DNA of 64,000 nucleotides. It comes from Myxococcales bacterium. Its GTDB lineage: Bacteria > Myxococcota_A > Polyangia > Nannocystales > Nannocystaceae. The notes below the pieces were generated by a model that saw nothing but the letters and a program-made list of their open reading frames with translations, was not told where the DNA came from and searched no databases. Both the position numbers and the translations under genes were made by a program. The DNA is taken from assembly GCA_020633335.1 (NCBI GenBank), contig JACKDU010000004.1, forward strand, positions 558,001-622,000, given 5' to 3'. Of the stretch, positions 50,701 to 58,607 are shown in pieces. Within the stretch, counting starts at the first letter, position 1, and the number at the start of each line of letters is the position of its first letter.

Positions 50701-51142
50701 CGAGGCGCCAGTTGTGGAAGACGAAGTCGTTGGTCGACATCGTCCAGCGCGGGCGATCGAGGCGCCAGGCGAGGGTGCGCCAGGCGTCGACGAGGGCCGC
50801 GGGCTCCCGCGCCGGCGGGATCGTCTCGATGTTGTAGTAGGCCTGGACGAGGAGGCCGATCACCGACGCGGCCCGCATCAGGTAGCGGTCGGGGAGGCGC
50901 TCGGGGCTCGGCTCGAGGCGCGGCAGGGCGTCGAGGGCCCGCCGCAGCCGGAGGGTGTCGCAGAGCTCGGGCAGCGCGGCCGCGGCCTCGGTCCAGGCGT
51001 CGAAGGGGGGCGGGAGGTCGACGATCGGCGGCCGCGCGCTGATGAAGCCGTGGGCCTCGGAGAGCGGCCCGAGGTTCTCGTGGCCGAGGGCGGCGTTGGT
51101 CAGGCTCGCCTGCTGGAGGACGATCCGCGCCGGCGCGAGCAT
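47735..51142 (-). CDS. IDO-like heme dioxygenase / NADPH-FAD reductase / cytochrome b5 fusion
   Basis: Protein of 1135 residues. (1) IDO-superfamily heme domain, about 10-395: GHENLGPLSEAHGFI, LPDRYLMRAASVIGLLVQAYYN, NTGVEVFMLVVLEMLAKSAP, and the probable proximal His in ARHRLKAYTYMDAAFKTGR. (2) CPR-type FAD/NADPH reductase without the FMN domain, about 400-830: YQPGDRLAVIPEN, RLYSISSAP near 574, FAAGTGIAPFRGF near 650, YVCGRA. (3) Cytochrome b5, about 835-915, with heme His residues near 870 (HPGG) and 894 (VEHHL). (4) A helical end of about 215 residues, unassigned. It would deliver NADPH electrons to its own heme. Substrate tryptophan or a relative is inferred from family. The start overlaps the CBS gene stop as TGATG. 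Confidence 0.85.
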   Translation of the reverse strand: MLAPARIVLQQASLTNAALGHENLGPLSEAHGFISARPPIVDLPPPFDAWTEAAAALPELCDTLRLRRALDALPRLEPSPERLPDRYLMRAASVIGLLVQAYYNIETIPPAREPAALVDAWRTLAWRLDRPRWTMSTNDFVFHNWRLVDPGDPDPMRVENLRLLTSVWDNTGVEVFMLVVLEMLAKSAPLVGAIVRAQEAVLAHDDSALKAELVRITDTVNHITFDSLLKANPNRHCGGRHVDPVVWTKMFALLPLPLREGVHNASGVETPSFHLMDEFFERRSYGTHLGHEALAFRASFPHHWRRLLVAVREVSVAAYIGRSHDRELRGLFRGALEAYQGANGVLARHRLKAYTYMDAAFKTGRASTITGFSGLFKDRAWDTVDTSFEESRVERHDQYPAEAHFARIEGVSEVAVGPGATVRRVVFDVRGLGIRYQPGDRLAVIPENRPEVVARALAALEASGEERIPLTRRWRLAMATRDGFADAEALPLANLLAFGQLRPVEREVAKRLHGLVKAEGLRRIIEARTEDQWELWDLLELLKRGGFSPARLLTALPGEPHHIANIVPPLAHRLYSISSAPVDPQAPADTIELTVGQLTYESVESPTSRREERQGTASSFLCNPPGEGERSVAIRVVHPPRFSLPRDPGAPIVMFAAGTGIAPFRGFLQARARGGGDGGGENLLFFGVRDVDSILYRRELEALQAAGHLEVEIALSREDVRPRFDAEAGILRMERVAGGRARIDERMREPAIAARLRELLRPIDEGGRGAALYVCGRATFAASVMAALVDVLGEGATAAAAQEDGYRAVYRMIGEDRYLQDIFTTYTGSMVEQSRHVDASALVLRNDPEKGLWMAIGGRVYDVTRFAEMHPGGAKIIRSYAGMDATHAYQKVEHHLNSEIHAMLSMYEIGVMRRLDFRRQWTVTAGDKGLEFAFVEALFTRWLRFAYLLVEIENAFGVEVSLNHEELIPRRGGEAAPPGSAYRLQFQIQAHHRFVNQTLPYLAEELGRLWWQVASAADNSVDVRWLQLEIARVRAGVDAPEASAWTEELQRRSADLDPASLAAWHEHVLRLQAVDAALMSDAKAALVRGLAAFEAHPEVDTLALAGPTLIDALRSLGGLLRGYYRRLAHERASLR

Positions 51143-51615
51143 CAGGGCTCCTGGACCTCGTCGACCGCCGAGTGGAGGAGGCCGACGACCTTCTCGAGGA
51201 TCGCCACCCGGGTGACGACGCCGAGGAGCTTGCGATCCTTGACGACCGGGAGCATGTGGATGTTGGTCTGCACCAGGGTCGCCGCGACCTTGGCGACGTG
51301 ATCGTCGGGATCGAGCGAGAGCGGCTCGCGGATCACCAGCGGCATGATCGGCATCCGCGAGAGCTCGCGCCCGGTCTTGAGGAAGAGCGAGAAGGCCTGC
51401 TGGATCGAGCCCCCCTCGGCGATGATGTCCTCGACCTTGGGCAGGCAGGCCCGGAGGATGTCGCCCGCCGGCAGCACGCCGATGAAGTCGCCGCGCTCGT
51501 CGACGACCATCAGATCGCTGACGTTGGCCAGCGAGACCGCCTCGGCCGCCTGGTAGAGATCGGCGCGGGCACGGACCCGCGCGACGCGATTGTTCATGAC
51601 CTCACGGACCTTCAT
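51142..51615 (-). CDS. CBS-domain-pair protein
   Basis: Protein of 157 residues made almost wholly of two CBS motifs: MKVREVMNNRVARVRARADLYQAAEA and VSDLMVVDERGDFIGVLPAGDIL, then MPLVIREPLSLDPDDHVAKVAATL and HMLPVVKDRKLLGVVTRVAIL. Such pairs bind adenine nucleotides (AMP, ATP, NAD-type) and regulate partners. The stop overlaps the start of the IDO-like fusion gene by one base, so the CBS protein is probably a nucleotide-sensing regulator of that enzyme; this is inference. Confidence 0.85.
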   Translation of the reverse strand: MKVREVMNNRVARVRARADLYQAAEAVSLANVSDLMVVDERGDFIGVLPAGDILRACLPKVEDIIAEGGSIQQAFSLFLKTGRELSRMPIMPLVIREPLSLDPDDHVAKVAATLVQTNIHMLPVVKDRKLLGVVTRVAILEKVVGLLHSAVDEVQEP

Positions 51616-51722
51616 GGCGCCTCCGAGCGCGTGACGTCGACCCGCCCATGCTAGGGGGGGATCCATGGGGTTGGGAAGCCCCACCGCCCGGCACGCAGGC
51701 GCGCCTCTGCGCCCGCGCTCGT

Positions 51723-52877
51723 CTAGCTCGCCTCGCCGGCGGGCCTTGGCGCGCCGCCGCGGCCGTATCGCAGCATGATCTCGCGGAGGCGATCGAGCGG
51801 GATCGCCGGGGCAGTGTGCCCCGAGTGCCCCGCCATCGTCTCGGCCATGCAGAGAGCGTTGATGATCGCCTCCTCGGTCGCGTCGATCGCCGCCTCGTAG
51901 ATCGGGTTCATCCGCGGGTCCTGGAGGACCTTGATCCGGTAGATCATCTGCCGATCGTCGCGCGGCACCGTGTTCGCGGTCGAGAAGCCGACGATGATCT
52001 CGCCCGAGCCGTGGGCCGCGGTCGAGCCGGCGCGGCCGATCCCGAGGGCGACCCGCTTGCAGAGGCGGTGGATCTGGTGGGAGAGGAGCGGCGCGTTGGT
52101 GGCGACGACCGCGATGATCGACCCGTAGTTGTCGATCCGCCGGTCGACCCCGCGGAACTCCGGCTCGAGGATCGCCCCCACCGGCACGCCGTCGACCCGG
52201 AGGTCGCGCATCACCCCGAAGTTGGTCATCACCAGCACGCCGACGGTGAAGCCGCCCTCCTCGCCCGGGAGGCGCCGCGACGAGGTGCCGATCCCGCCCT
52301 TGAAGTCGCAGCAGATCATCCCGGTGCCGCCGCCGACCGAGCCCTCCTGGACGAAGCCGGCGGCCGCGGTCGAGATCGCCCGGTAGACGTGCTCGGTCCG
52401 GACGTGGCGGCCGGCGGCGTCGTTGAGCCAGGAGTCGTCGCACTCGCCGACCACCGGGATGATCACGTCGTGCTCGTTGCCGATCGACGGGTAGCGGCCG
52501 ACCATGTACTTGACCAGCGCCTCCGAGCAGGCGCCCACCGAGAGGGTGTTGGTGAGGAGGAGCGGGGTCTCGAAGAGGCCCCACTCCATCACCTGCGTGA
52601 GCCCCGAGACCTCGCCGGCGCCGTTGAGGATGAAGCCCGAGCCGACCACGCGGTTGTGGAAGATGTCGCCGTTGTTCGGGAGGATCGCCGTGACCCCGGT
52701 GCGCACCGGCCCCTCGCCGACGTGGAGCGGCCCCTCGCCGCGGACCAGCGTCGCGTGGCCGACCCGGACGCCGCTGACGTCGGTGATCGAGTTGTAGCGG
52801 CCCGGTCGGTAGTGGCCGATCCGGATCCCGAGCTGGCGGGCCCGGACCCGCGCCTTCTTTGGGGTGCTCTTCGGCAT
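51723..52877 (-). CDS. DmpA/P1-family aminopeptidase-esterase
   Basis: Protein of 384 residues, the normal length of the DmpA (Ntn-hydrolase-like) family. Seen: GRYNSITDVSGVRVGHATL, VRTGVTAILPNNGDIF, SVGGGTGMICCDFKGGIGTSSR, and FTVGVLVMTNFG, the region where these proenzymes cut themselves. Family members release N-terminal D- or beta-amino acids from small peptides. No signal peptide. It starts 12 bases after the tandem ATP-grasp gene, so it may degrade or trim that enzyme's unusual peptide product. Confidence 0.87.
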   Translation of the reverse strand: MPKSTPKKARVRARQLGIRIGHYRPGRYNSITDVSGVRVGHATLVRGEGPLHVGEGPVRTGVTAILPNNGDIFHNRVVGSGFILNGAGEVSGLTQVMEWGLFETPLLLTNTLSVGACSEALVKYMVGRYPSIGNEHDVIIPVVGECDDSWLNDAAGRHVRTEHVYRAISTAAAGFVQEGSVGGGTGMICCDFKGGIGTSSRRLPGEEGGFTVGVLVMTNFGVMRDLRVDGVPVGAILEPEFRGVDRRIDNYGSIIAVVATNAPLLSHQIHRLCKRVALGIGRAGSTAAHGSGEIIVGFSTANTVPRDDRQMIYRIKVLQDPRMNPIYEAAIDATEEAIINALCMAETMAGHSGHTAPAIPLDRLREIMLRYGRGGAPRPAGEAS

Positions 52878-52889
52878 GCTCCGCTCCGA

Positions 52890-54920
52890 TCAGGTCGCCG
52901 TCTTGCCGCGCTCGGCCTTGAAGCGGCGGATCGCCGGCGCGAGGATCTCGCCGATGAGGCCGCGGTAGTCGAGGCCCGCGCTCTTGGCGATCATCACGAG
53001 ATCGGACCAGCCGGGGGTGAGCCCGGGGAGCGGGTTGCACTCGATGAAGTTGACCCGGCCGGCGGCGTCGAGGCGAAAGTCGATGCGGGCGACGTCGCGG
53101 CAGTCGAGGGCGGCGAAGACCGCCTTGGCGGCCGCCTCGAGCTGGCGCCCGAGTTCGGGGTCGACCTTGGCCGGGGTGTCGTAGCGGATCTTGTCGCTGA
53201 AGTCGACCTTGGCGTCGAAGGAGTAGATCGGGTGCGAGATCTCGGGATCGAGGAAGACGATCTCCATCGGCGGCAGCACCCGCGGCCGGCGCTCGCCGAG
53301 GACGCCGACCGTGAACTCGCGCCCCGAGAGGAAGGACTCGCAGAGCACCGGCTGGCGGTACTTGCCGAGGAGGTCCTTGACCAGCGCCCGGAGCTCGGCC
53401 TCGGAGGCGACCACACAGTTCGCGCCCACGCCCTTCGACGAGCCCTCGGCGAGCGGCTTGGCGAGCGCCGGGAAGGTGAAGCCCCGCGGCAGCTTCTCGC
53501 GGCCGGTCGACATCACCAGGAAGGGCGCGGTCGCGACCCCGGCCTCGCGGACGATCCGCTTGGCCATCGCCTTGTCGAGCGCGAGCGACAAGGTCGCCGG
53601 ATCCGAGCCGGTGTAGGGGATCCCGAGGAGCTCGAGGAGCGCGGGCACCAGCGCCTCGCGCGAGCGGCCGGCGAAGCCCTCGGCGATGTTGAAGGCGACG
53701 TCGATCGCCGCCGCCGGCAGGATCGTCGGCAGCTCGCGGGTCGCCTCGAGCTCGACGACGTCGTGGCCGTAGGACTCGATCGCCTCGCGGATCGCCGCGA
53801 CCGTCTTCGGCGAGTCGAACTCGGCCTCGTCGTCGTGGGCGCCGCTCTTCTCGGCCTGGACCCGCTTGAGGTTGAAGATGAGGCCGACCCGCAGGCGCTT
53901 GCGCGCGCGCTTCGGCGAGCGCATCGGCGTGATCCCGCGGCGCTCGAGCGCCGAGCGGACGACCGCGTCGAGGACCAGCGGCACGGTCGCCAGGCCGACG
54001 AGCTCGGAGGAGCGGTAGATCGACGCGCCGGGCTCGAGGCTGGGGAGCGCGTTGACCTCGAGGAAGTAGATCTTCCCGTCGTCGGTGATCCGGTAGTCGA
54101 CCCGGCCGAGGTCGCGGATCCCGAGGACCCGGACGACCTTGCGGGTGAGCTGGGCGAGCTCGGCCGCCGCCGCGTCCGAGAGGCGCGCCGGCACGTCGAC
54201 CCGGACCGCGTTATAGGCGACCTGCTTGAGGTGATAGTCGTAGATGTTGTACTTGCGCTCGCCGACGACCGCCGGGTCGAAGGCGTACTCGGCCGCCGGC
54301 AGGATCCCCTCGGTCGTCGGCGAGCCCCGCTCGAGGAAGGGGACGGTGACGTCGCGGCCGCGGATGAACTCCTCGACCAGGAGCCCCGAGGGGTAGCGCT
54401 GGAGGAGCTCGGCGACCCGCGCGATCAGCTGGGCGCGCTCCTCGACGATCGAGTCGACGGTGATCCCCTTCGACGAGCCCTCGAAGTTGGGCTTGACGAT
54501 CACCGGGAAGCGGAGCTCGCCGACGTCGAGGGCGGCGAGGTCGTCGACGAAGCGCCAGGCCGGGGTCGGCACCCCGTGGGCGGCGACCATCATCTTGGTC
54601 AGCTGCTTGTCGAGCGTGAGCGCGCAGACGTAGGCGTCGGAGCCGGTGAAGGGGAGCCCGAGCTCGTCGAAGAGCGCGGGGTAGAAGGCCTCGCGGAAGC
54701 GCCCGCGGCGGCCCTCGGCGGTGTTGAAGACGAGGTCGGGCGAGAGCGCCTCGAGGCGGGCCACGGTCCGCGAGGCCGGGCCCGAGACCTCGACCGGCTC
54801 GACCTCGTGGCCGAGCGAGCGGAGCGCGTCGGCGAGGGCGGCGATGGTCTCGGGGCGATCAAACTCCGCCTCTTCCTCGGCGTCGCTGAGCTGGAGGTTG
54901 TGGGTGAGGGCGATCCGCAT
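52890..54920 (-). CDS. Tandem D-Ala-D-Ala-ligase-like ATP-grasp protein
   Basis: About 676 residues from ATG 54920. The upstream ATG at 54938 lies in the TATGCT box and is rejected. Two complete ligase-like units are fused. Unit 1 (about 1-330): FNTAEGRRGRFREA, FPVIVKPNFEGSSKGI, LVEEFIRGRDVTVPFL, GRVDYRITDDGKIYFLEVNALP. Unit 2 (about 345-665): FNIAEGFAGRSREA, FPALAKPLAEGSSKGV, LCESFLSGREFTVGVL, ARIDFRLDAAGRVNFIECNPLPGL. Both keep ATP/Mg residues. Likely product: dipeptide or short peptide of uncommon amino acids. DmpA-like peptidase follows in the operon. Confidence 0.87.
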   Translation of the reverse strand: MRIALTHNLQLSDAEEEAEFDRPETIAALADALRSLGHEVEPVEVSGPASRTVARLEALSPDLVFNTAEGRRGRFREAFYPALFDELGLPFTGSDAYVCALTLDKQLTKMMVAAHGVPTPAWRFVDDLAALDVGELRFPVIVKPNFEGSSKGITVDSIVEERAQLIARVAELLQRYPSGLLVEEFIRGRDVTVPFLERGSPTTEGILPAAEYAFDPAVVGERKYNIYDYHLKQVAYNAVRVDVPARLSDAAAAELAQLTRKVVRVLGIRDLGRVDYRITDDGKIYFLEVNALPSLEPGASIYRSSELVGLATVPLVLDAVVRSALERRGITPMRSPKRARKRLRVGLIFNLKRVQAEKSGAHDDEAEFDSPKTVAAIREAIESYGHDVVELEATRELPTILPAAAIDVAFNIAEGFAGRSREALVPALLELLGIPYTGSDPATLSLALDKAMAKRIVREAGVATAPFLVMSTGREKLPRGFTFPALAKPLAEGSSKGVGANCVVASEAELRALVKDLLGKYRQPVLCESFLSGREFTVGVLGERRPRVLPPMEIVFLDPEISHPIYSFDAKVDFSDKIRYDTPAKVDPELGRQLEAAAKAVFAALDCRDVARIDFRLDAAGRVNFIECNPLPGLTPGWSDLVMIAKSAGLDYRGLIGEILAPAIRRFKAERGKTAT

Positions 54921-54933
54921 CGGCAGGTCGCGG

Positions 54934-54939
54934 AGCATA
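54934..54939 (-). promoter_or_regulatory. TATGCT -10 box, 13 bases before start
   Basis: TATGCT on the minus strand, 13 bases before ATG 54920. Its position makes the longer in-frame ATG (inside the box) untenable and points to a leader of only a few bases. Confidence 0.45.
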
Positions 54940-54998
54940 CTCCGCCCGGAAATTCGTCGCCAGCGCCCGGCTCCGCCGCTGGAGGGCGCGGCGCTCGA

Positions 54999-55691
54999 TC
55001 ACCAGACGCCCGGCAGGAGGCGACTTCGGGTCCGCGTCGTGTACTCGAGGTAGCCCGCGAGCTCGGCCCGCAGCGTCCGATCTTCGAGCGCCGTCCGGAC
55101 GATCATCAGCGCCGCGCAGAGCCCCCCGGGGATCAGCGCCCACCACGATCCCAGGAGGAGGGGCGCCCCGAGATCGACGAGGAGCGAGCCGACGTAGGCG
55201 GGGTGGCGGACGAAGCGGTAGGGCCCGCCCTCGACCACCCGGTGCCCGCGCTCGGTCTGGATCCGCACCACCTGCGAGAAGAAGGCGTTGGCCGCGGTCG
55301 CCCAGACCACCAGCGCGTGGCCGACGATCATCGCCAGCCCGCCGGCGATCCGCGCGGCCGCCCCGACCTCGGGCGACCAGCCCCAGCGGACGTCGAGGCC
55401 GCCGACGATCCACATCGCCGTCATCGCCAGGCCGTAGGTCCCGAGGAGCGCGGTGTCCCAGCGCTTCGACCCCTGCCGCGGGCCGACCCGCTCGGCGAGG
55501 AGATCGGGGTGGCGGGGGATCACGACCGCGGCCGTGGCGATCACCCAGGCGGCCATGATCGCGACCACGACCCAGCCGGCGGTCCACCGCGCCGTCCCGG
55601 CCGCGACGAAGAGGAGGAGCGCGAGGCTGAGGACGCCCATGGCCTCGCGGATCGCCCAGCGACGGACCCCGCGACGGACCTCCGCCGACAT
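54999..55691 (-). CDS. ICMT/PEMT-like membrane methyltransferase
   Basis: About 230 residues from ATG 55691, preceded by a GGGGGAG site; the frame is open much further but only as an Arg-rich tract. Four to six membrane helices (GVLSLALLLFVAAGTARW, GWVVVAIMAAWVIATAAV, YGLAMTAMWIVGGLDV, MIVGHALVVWATAANAFF). The motif VEGGPYRFVRHPAYVGSLL is the SAM-binding signature of isoprenylcysteine carboxyl methyltransferase-type enzymes. The bacterial substrate is unknown. It lies in the run of minus-strand genes between the kinase and ligase genes. Confidence 0.83.
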   Translation of the reverse strand: MSAEVRRGVRRWAIREAMGVLSLALLLFVAAGTARWTAGWVVVAIMAAWVIATAAVVIPRHPDLLAERVGPRQGSKRWDTALLGTYGLAMTAMWIVGGLDVRWGWSPEVGAAARIAGGLAMIVGHALVVWATAANAFFSQVVRIQTERGHRVVEGGPYRFVRHPAYVGSLLVDLGAPLLLGSWWALIPGGLCAALMIVRTALEDRTLRAELAGYLEYTTRTRSRLLPGVW

Positions 55692-55765
55692 CACCGGCCG
55701 CTCCCCCGTCACCCGCCGACGATACCGCGTCCAGCGCGCGCCGTCGCGCGACGCGGCGCGCAGGC

Positions 55766-56830
55766 CTAGCGCCCGCCGAGGAGGAGCGCCGCCCGCTCGC
55801 CGCGGGTCGTCAGCGCCGCCTCGAAGAGCGCGAATTGCCCGCGGGCCCGCAGGAGGTTGTGCTCGCCGGCGGCGGGGAAGCGCGCGCGATCCCAGCCGAA
55901 GTAGGACTCGAAGATCGCGTCGGCGGCGAAGCGAGCCGAGAGCTCGACGGCGATCCACTCGACCCCGTGGACCAGCGAGCGTCGCTCGGCGTCGCTGAGC
56001 GGCGCCCCGAGGTCGCCGAGGTAGCCCTCGACCGAGGCCGCGAAGACCTCGAGGTCAAAGCGGGCCTCGCTCTGATCCTCGCCGCCGGGGTTGCACCACG
56101 AGCGCCAGGCGTCGCCGAGCTCCATCCAGAGCGGCATCCGGCCGACGGTGTCGAGGTCGATGAGGCAGCGGGCCTCGCGGGGGTCCGCCTCGTCGAAGAG
56201 GATGTTCGAGATCTTGAGGTCGCCGTGGACCACCCAGCTCGGCACCTCGCCGGCCGGCGGCAGGCCCTCCACGGCCGCGAAGATCCGCCCGGCGAGCGCC
56301 TCGACCTCGCCGAAGAGGCGGTGTCCCGCGCCCTCGGCGAGCGCCTGCCGGAGCCTTGCGAGGTGAGCCGGGGTGTCGTGCACCCCCTGCCGGAGCGCCT
56401 GGAACGCGTGGTCGAGATCGCGGAGCGCCCCGTGAAAGCGGGCGACCAGCGCCCCGGCGGAGCGGGCCTGGGCCGCCCGATCGCCGACCAGCGTGTCGAA
56501 GGTGACGCCGGGGATCCGGGTCATCACCCGCCAGATCCCGGCCTCGCCGAGGTCGACCCAGGGCCGCCCCTGGGCGCTCTCCAGGAGCCGGGGCGAGCGC
56601 TCGCCGCGGGCCCGCAGGCGCTCGCTGACCGCGGCGATGTTCCAGTGGATCGCGGGCGCGAAGATCGGGCTGAGGCGCTGGAGGATGTAGCGCTCACCGC
56701 CAGCCTCGACCGCGAAGGTCTGGTTGATCAGGCCGCCAGCCAGCGGCCTCGCCTCGGGGTGATCGAGCTCCGGGAAGGCCGCGAGGGCGGCCGCGATCGC
56801 CCCCTCGCTCGCCGGCGGCAGGTTGGCCAT
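55766..56830 (-). CDS. APH-fold small-molecule kinase
   Basis: Protein of 354 residues with the aminoglycoside-phosphotransferase/choline kinase fold. GGLINQTFAVEAGGERYILQRL is the ATP loop and Lys region; VVHGDLKISNILFD near 225 the catalytic loop; CLIDLDTVG the metal Asp. The start HYNIAAVSERL-like and middle parts recall N-acetylhexosamine 1-kinase (NahK) more than resistance enzymes, so a sugar or amino-sugar substrate is more likely. It starts 10 bases after the POT transporter stop and is probably cotranscribed. Confidence 0.82.
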   Translation of the reverse strand: MANLPPASEGAIAAALAAFPELDHPEARPLAGGLINQTFAVEAGGERYILQRLSPIFAPAIHWNIAAVSERLRARGERSPRLLESAQGRPWVDLGEAGIWRVMTRIPGVTFDTLVGDRAAQARSAGALVARFHGALRDLDHAFQALRQGVHDTPAHLARLRQALAEGAGHRLFGEVEALAGRIFAAVEGLPPAGEVPSWVVHGDLKISNILFDEADPREARCLIDLDTVGRMPLWMELGDAWRSWCNPGGEDQSEARFDLEVFAASVEGYLGDLGAPLSDAERRSLVHGVEWIAVELSARFAADAIFESYFGWDRARFPAAGEHNLLRARGQFALFEAALTTRGERAALLLGGR

Positions 56831-56840
56831 GGTCCCTCCC

Positions 56841-58538
56841 CTACTCCTCGCCGAGGTGCTCGCGCATCACCCGCTTGAGGCGCGGGAGCATCAAGTAGAT
56901 CGCCCCGGCCGCGACCACGCAGGCGGCGAAGTTGATCATGAAGAAGGTCGCCTTGTGCTCGTAGATCCCCCAGAGCCCGGAGAGGAGGCCGGAGAGCTTG
57001 TTGCCGATCGCCGTCGAGAGGAACCAGCCGCCCATCATCAGCGCGGTGATCCGCGGCGGCGAGAGCTTGGAGACCAGCGAGAGGCCCATCGGGCTCAGGC
57101 AGAGCTCGCCGACCGTCACCACCATGTAGGAGGAGACCAGCCACATCCCCGAGATCTTGGTCGCCCCGTTGCCGCCGGCGAAGACCGCCGCGACCATCAC
57201 CAGGGTCGAGAGGCCGGTGATGAAGAGGCCGAGCGAGATCTTGCCGGGGGTCGAGGGCTCGGCCCGCCGGCGCCGGAGCCAGGCGAAGGCGGCGACCACC
57301 AGCGGCGTCACCCAGACGATGCAGAAGGGGTTGATCGACTGGAAGAGCTCGGTCGAGATCAGGTTGAGCCCGGGCGCGCTCGCGCCCGGCCGCGCCGGCT
57401 CGCTCGGCCACCGCTCCTTCGCGAGGTTGCGGAAGTAGGGGTCGGGCCCCATCTCGGTGATCTTCTCGCCCTTGTCGTCGAGGATCGGCGCGCCGTGGAG
57501 GTCGAGCTTGGTCACCGCCCGCTCGGAGGTGTCGACGACCTCGACCATCCCGAGGGTGTCCCCGAGCCCGACCATCGCCGCCGGCATCTCGCGGTTGGTG
57601 TAGTCGCGGGCCCAGACCGTCAGCGCCGAGCCGTTCTGGTGGAAGACCGCCCAGAAGACGACCACCACCCCCATGATCGAGAGGAGCGCGCCGATCGGCC
57701 CCTTCTCGTCCTTCGGCGCCCGCGCCCAGAGCGAGACGTAGTAGTAGGTCACCGGCACGCAGGCGAAGAGGAAGGCGTCGTTCGACTTCGAGCCGATGAA
57801 GCTCTCCATCCCCAGGAGGCCCGGGAGGAACCACCCGAGCGCGCCGAAGATGAAGGCCGGGATGAAGACGAGGCCGAGGATCTTGCCGGTCGGGATGTCG
57901 CCCTCGCGCACCGGCCGGAGGACGTCGGCCTCGGCGGTGTGCTTCTGCCCGAACGCGAACCAGATCAGGCCGACGAACATGCCGATGCCGGCGGCCGCGA
58001 AGGCGTAGCCCCAGTCGTACTTGTTGCGGAGGTAGGCCGCGACGAAGTTGCAGACGAAGGCGCCGATGTTGATCCCCATGTAGAAGATCGAGAAGCCGGC
58101 GTCCTTGTAGGAGCGGTACTCGGGCTTCGAGTAGAGGTTGCCGACCAGGGTCGAGATGTTCGGCTTGAAGAAGCCGTTGCCGACGATGATCAGCGCCAGC
58201 GCCCCCCAGAAGGTCGCCATCGACCCGCCGGCGCTGACCGGCAGCGCGAGCCCGAGGTAGCCGAGGCCCATCAGGATCCCGCCGATGAAGATCGCCTTGC
58301 GGTAGCCGAGCACCCGGTCCGCGAGGAGGCCGCCGACGAAGGGGGTGAGGTAGACCAGCGCCAGGTAGGTCCCGTAGATGTCGTAGGCCTCCGGCTCCCC
58401 GAAGCCGAGCCCGGACTTCTCCGGGTTGGTGTCGGTCATGTAGAGGACGAAGATCCCGAGCATCAGGTAGAAGCCGAAGCGCTCCCACATCTCGGTGAAG
58501 AAGAGGACCGGCAGACCCTTGGGGTGGTTCTTGAACAT
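56841..58538 (-). CDS. POT-family proton-dependent oligopeptide transporter
   Basis: Protein of 565 residues with about 12-14 membrane helices. Family motifs: FFTEMWERFGFYLMLGIFVLY at the N-terminus (ExxER), GGLLADRVLGYRKAIFIGG, and FSIFYMGINIGAFVCNFVAAYLR. It would import di- and tripeptides with protons through the inner membrane. A longer loop (about 320-420) separates the halves. It heads the run of codirectional genes that includes a DmpA-like peptidase and a peptide-type ligase, so peptide turnover may link them. Confidence 0.92.
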   Translation of the reverse strand: MFKNHPKGLPVLFFTEMWERFGFYLMLGIFVLYMTDTNPEKSGLGFGEPEAYDIYGTYLALVYLTPFVGGLLADRVLGYRKAIFIGGILMGLGYLGLALPVSAGGSMATFWGALALIIVGNGFFKPNISTLVGNLYSKPEYRSYKDAGFSIFYMGINIGAFVCNFVAAYLRNKYDWGYAFAAAGIGMFVGLIWFAFGQKHTAEADVLRPVREGDIPTGKILGLVFIPAFIFGALGWFLPGLLGMESFIGSKSNDAFLFACVPVTYYYVSLWARAPKDEKGPIGALLSIMGVVVVFWAVFHQNGSALTVWARDYTNREMPAAMVGLGDTLGMVEVVDTSERAVTKLDLHGAPILDDKGEKITEMGPDPYFRNLAKERWPSEPARPGASAPGLNLISTELFQSINPFCIVWVTPLVVAAFAWLRRRRAEPSTPGKISLGLFITGLSTLVMVAAVFAGGNGATKISGMWLVSSYMVVTVGELCLSPMGLSLVSKLSPPRITALMMGGWFLSTAIGNKLSGLLSGLWGIYEHKATFFMINFAACVVAAGAIYLMLPRLKRVMREHLGEE

Positions 58539-58607
58539 CCGCGCGAAATCGTCGCAGGCTCGCGGCGATTTCGCCAGCCCCCAGCGGCCGGCGGGCGCCC
58601 GCGGGCG

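Noticed and set aside
51648..55769. Long plus-strand frame opposite the peptidase, ligase and methyltransferase genes
   Set aside because: Shadow of GC-rich codons; composition is repetitive and no motif is seen.
55692..55958. 89-codon N-terminal extension of the ICMT-like frame
   Set aside because: Arg-rich and overlaps the kinase gene's 3' end; ATG 55691 has a ribosome site and starts the first membrane region.
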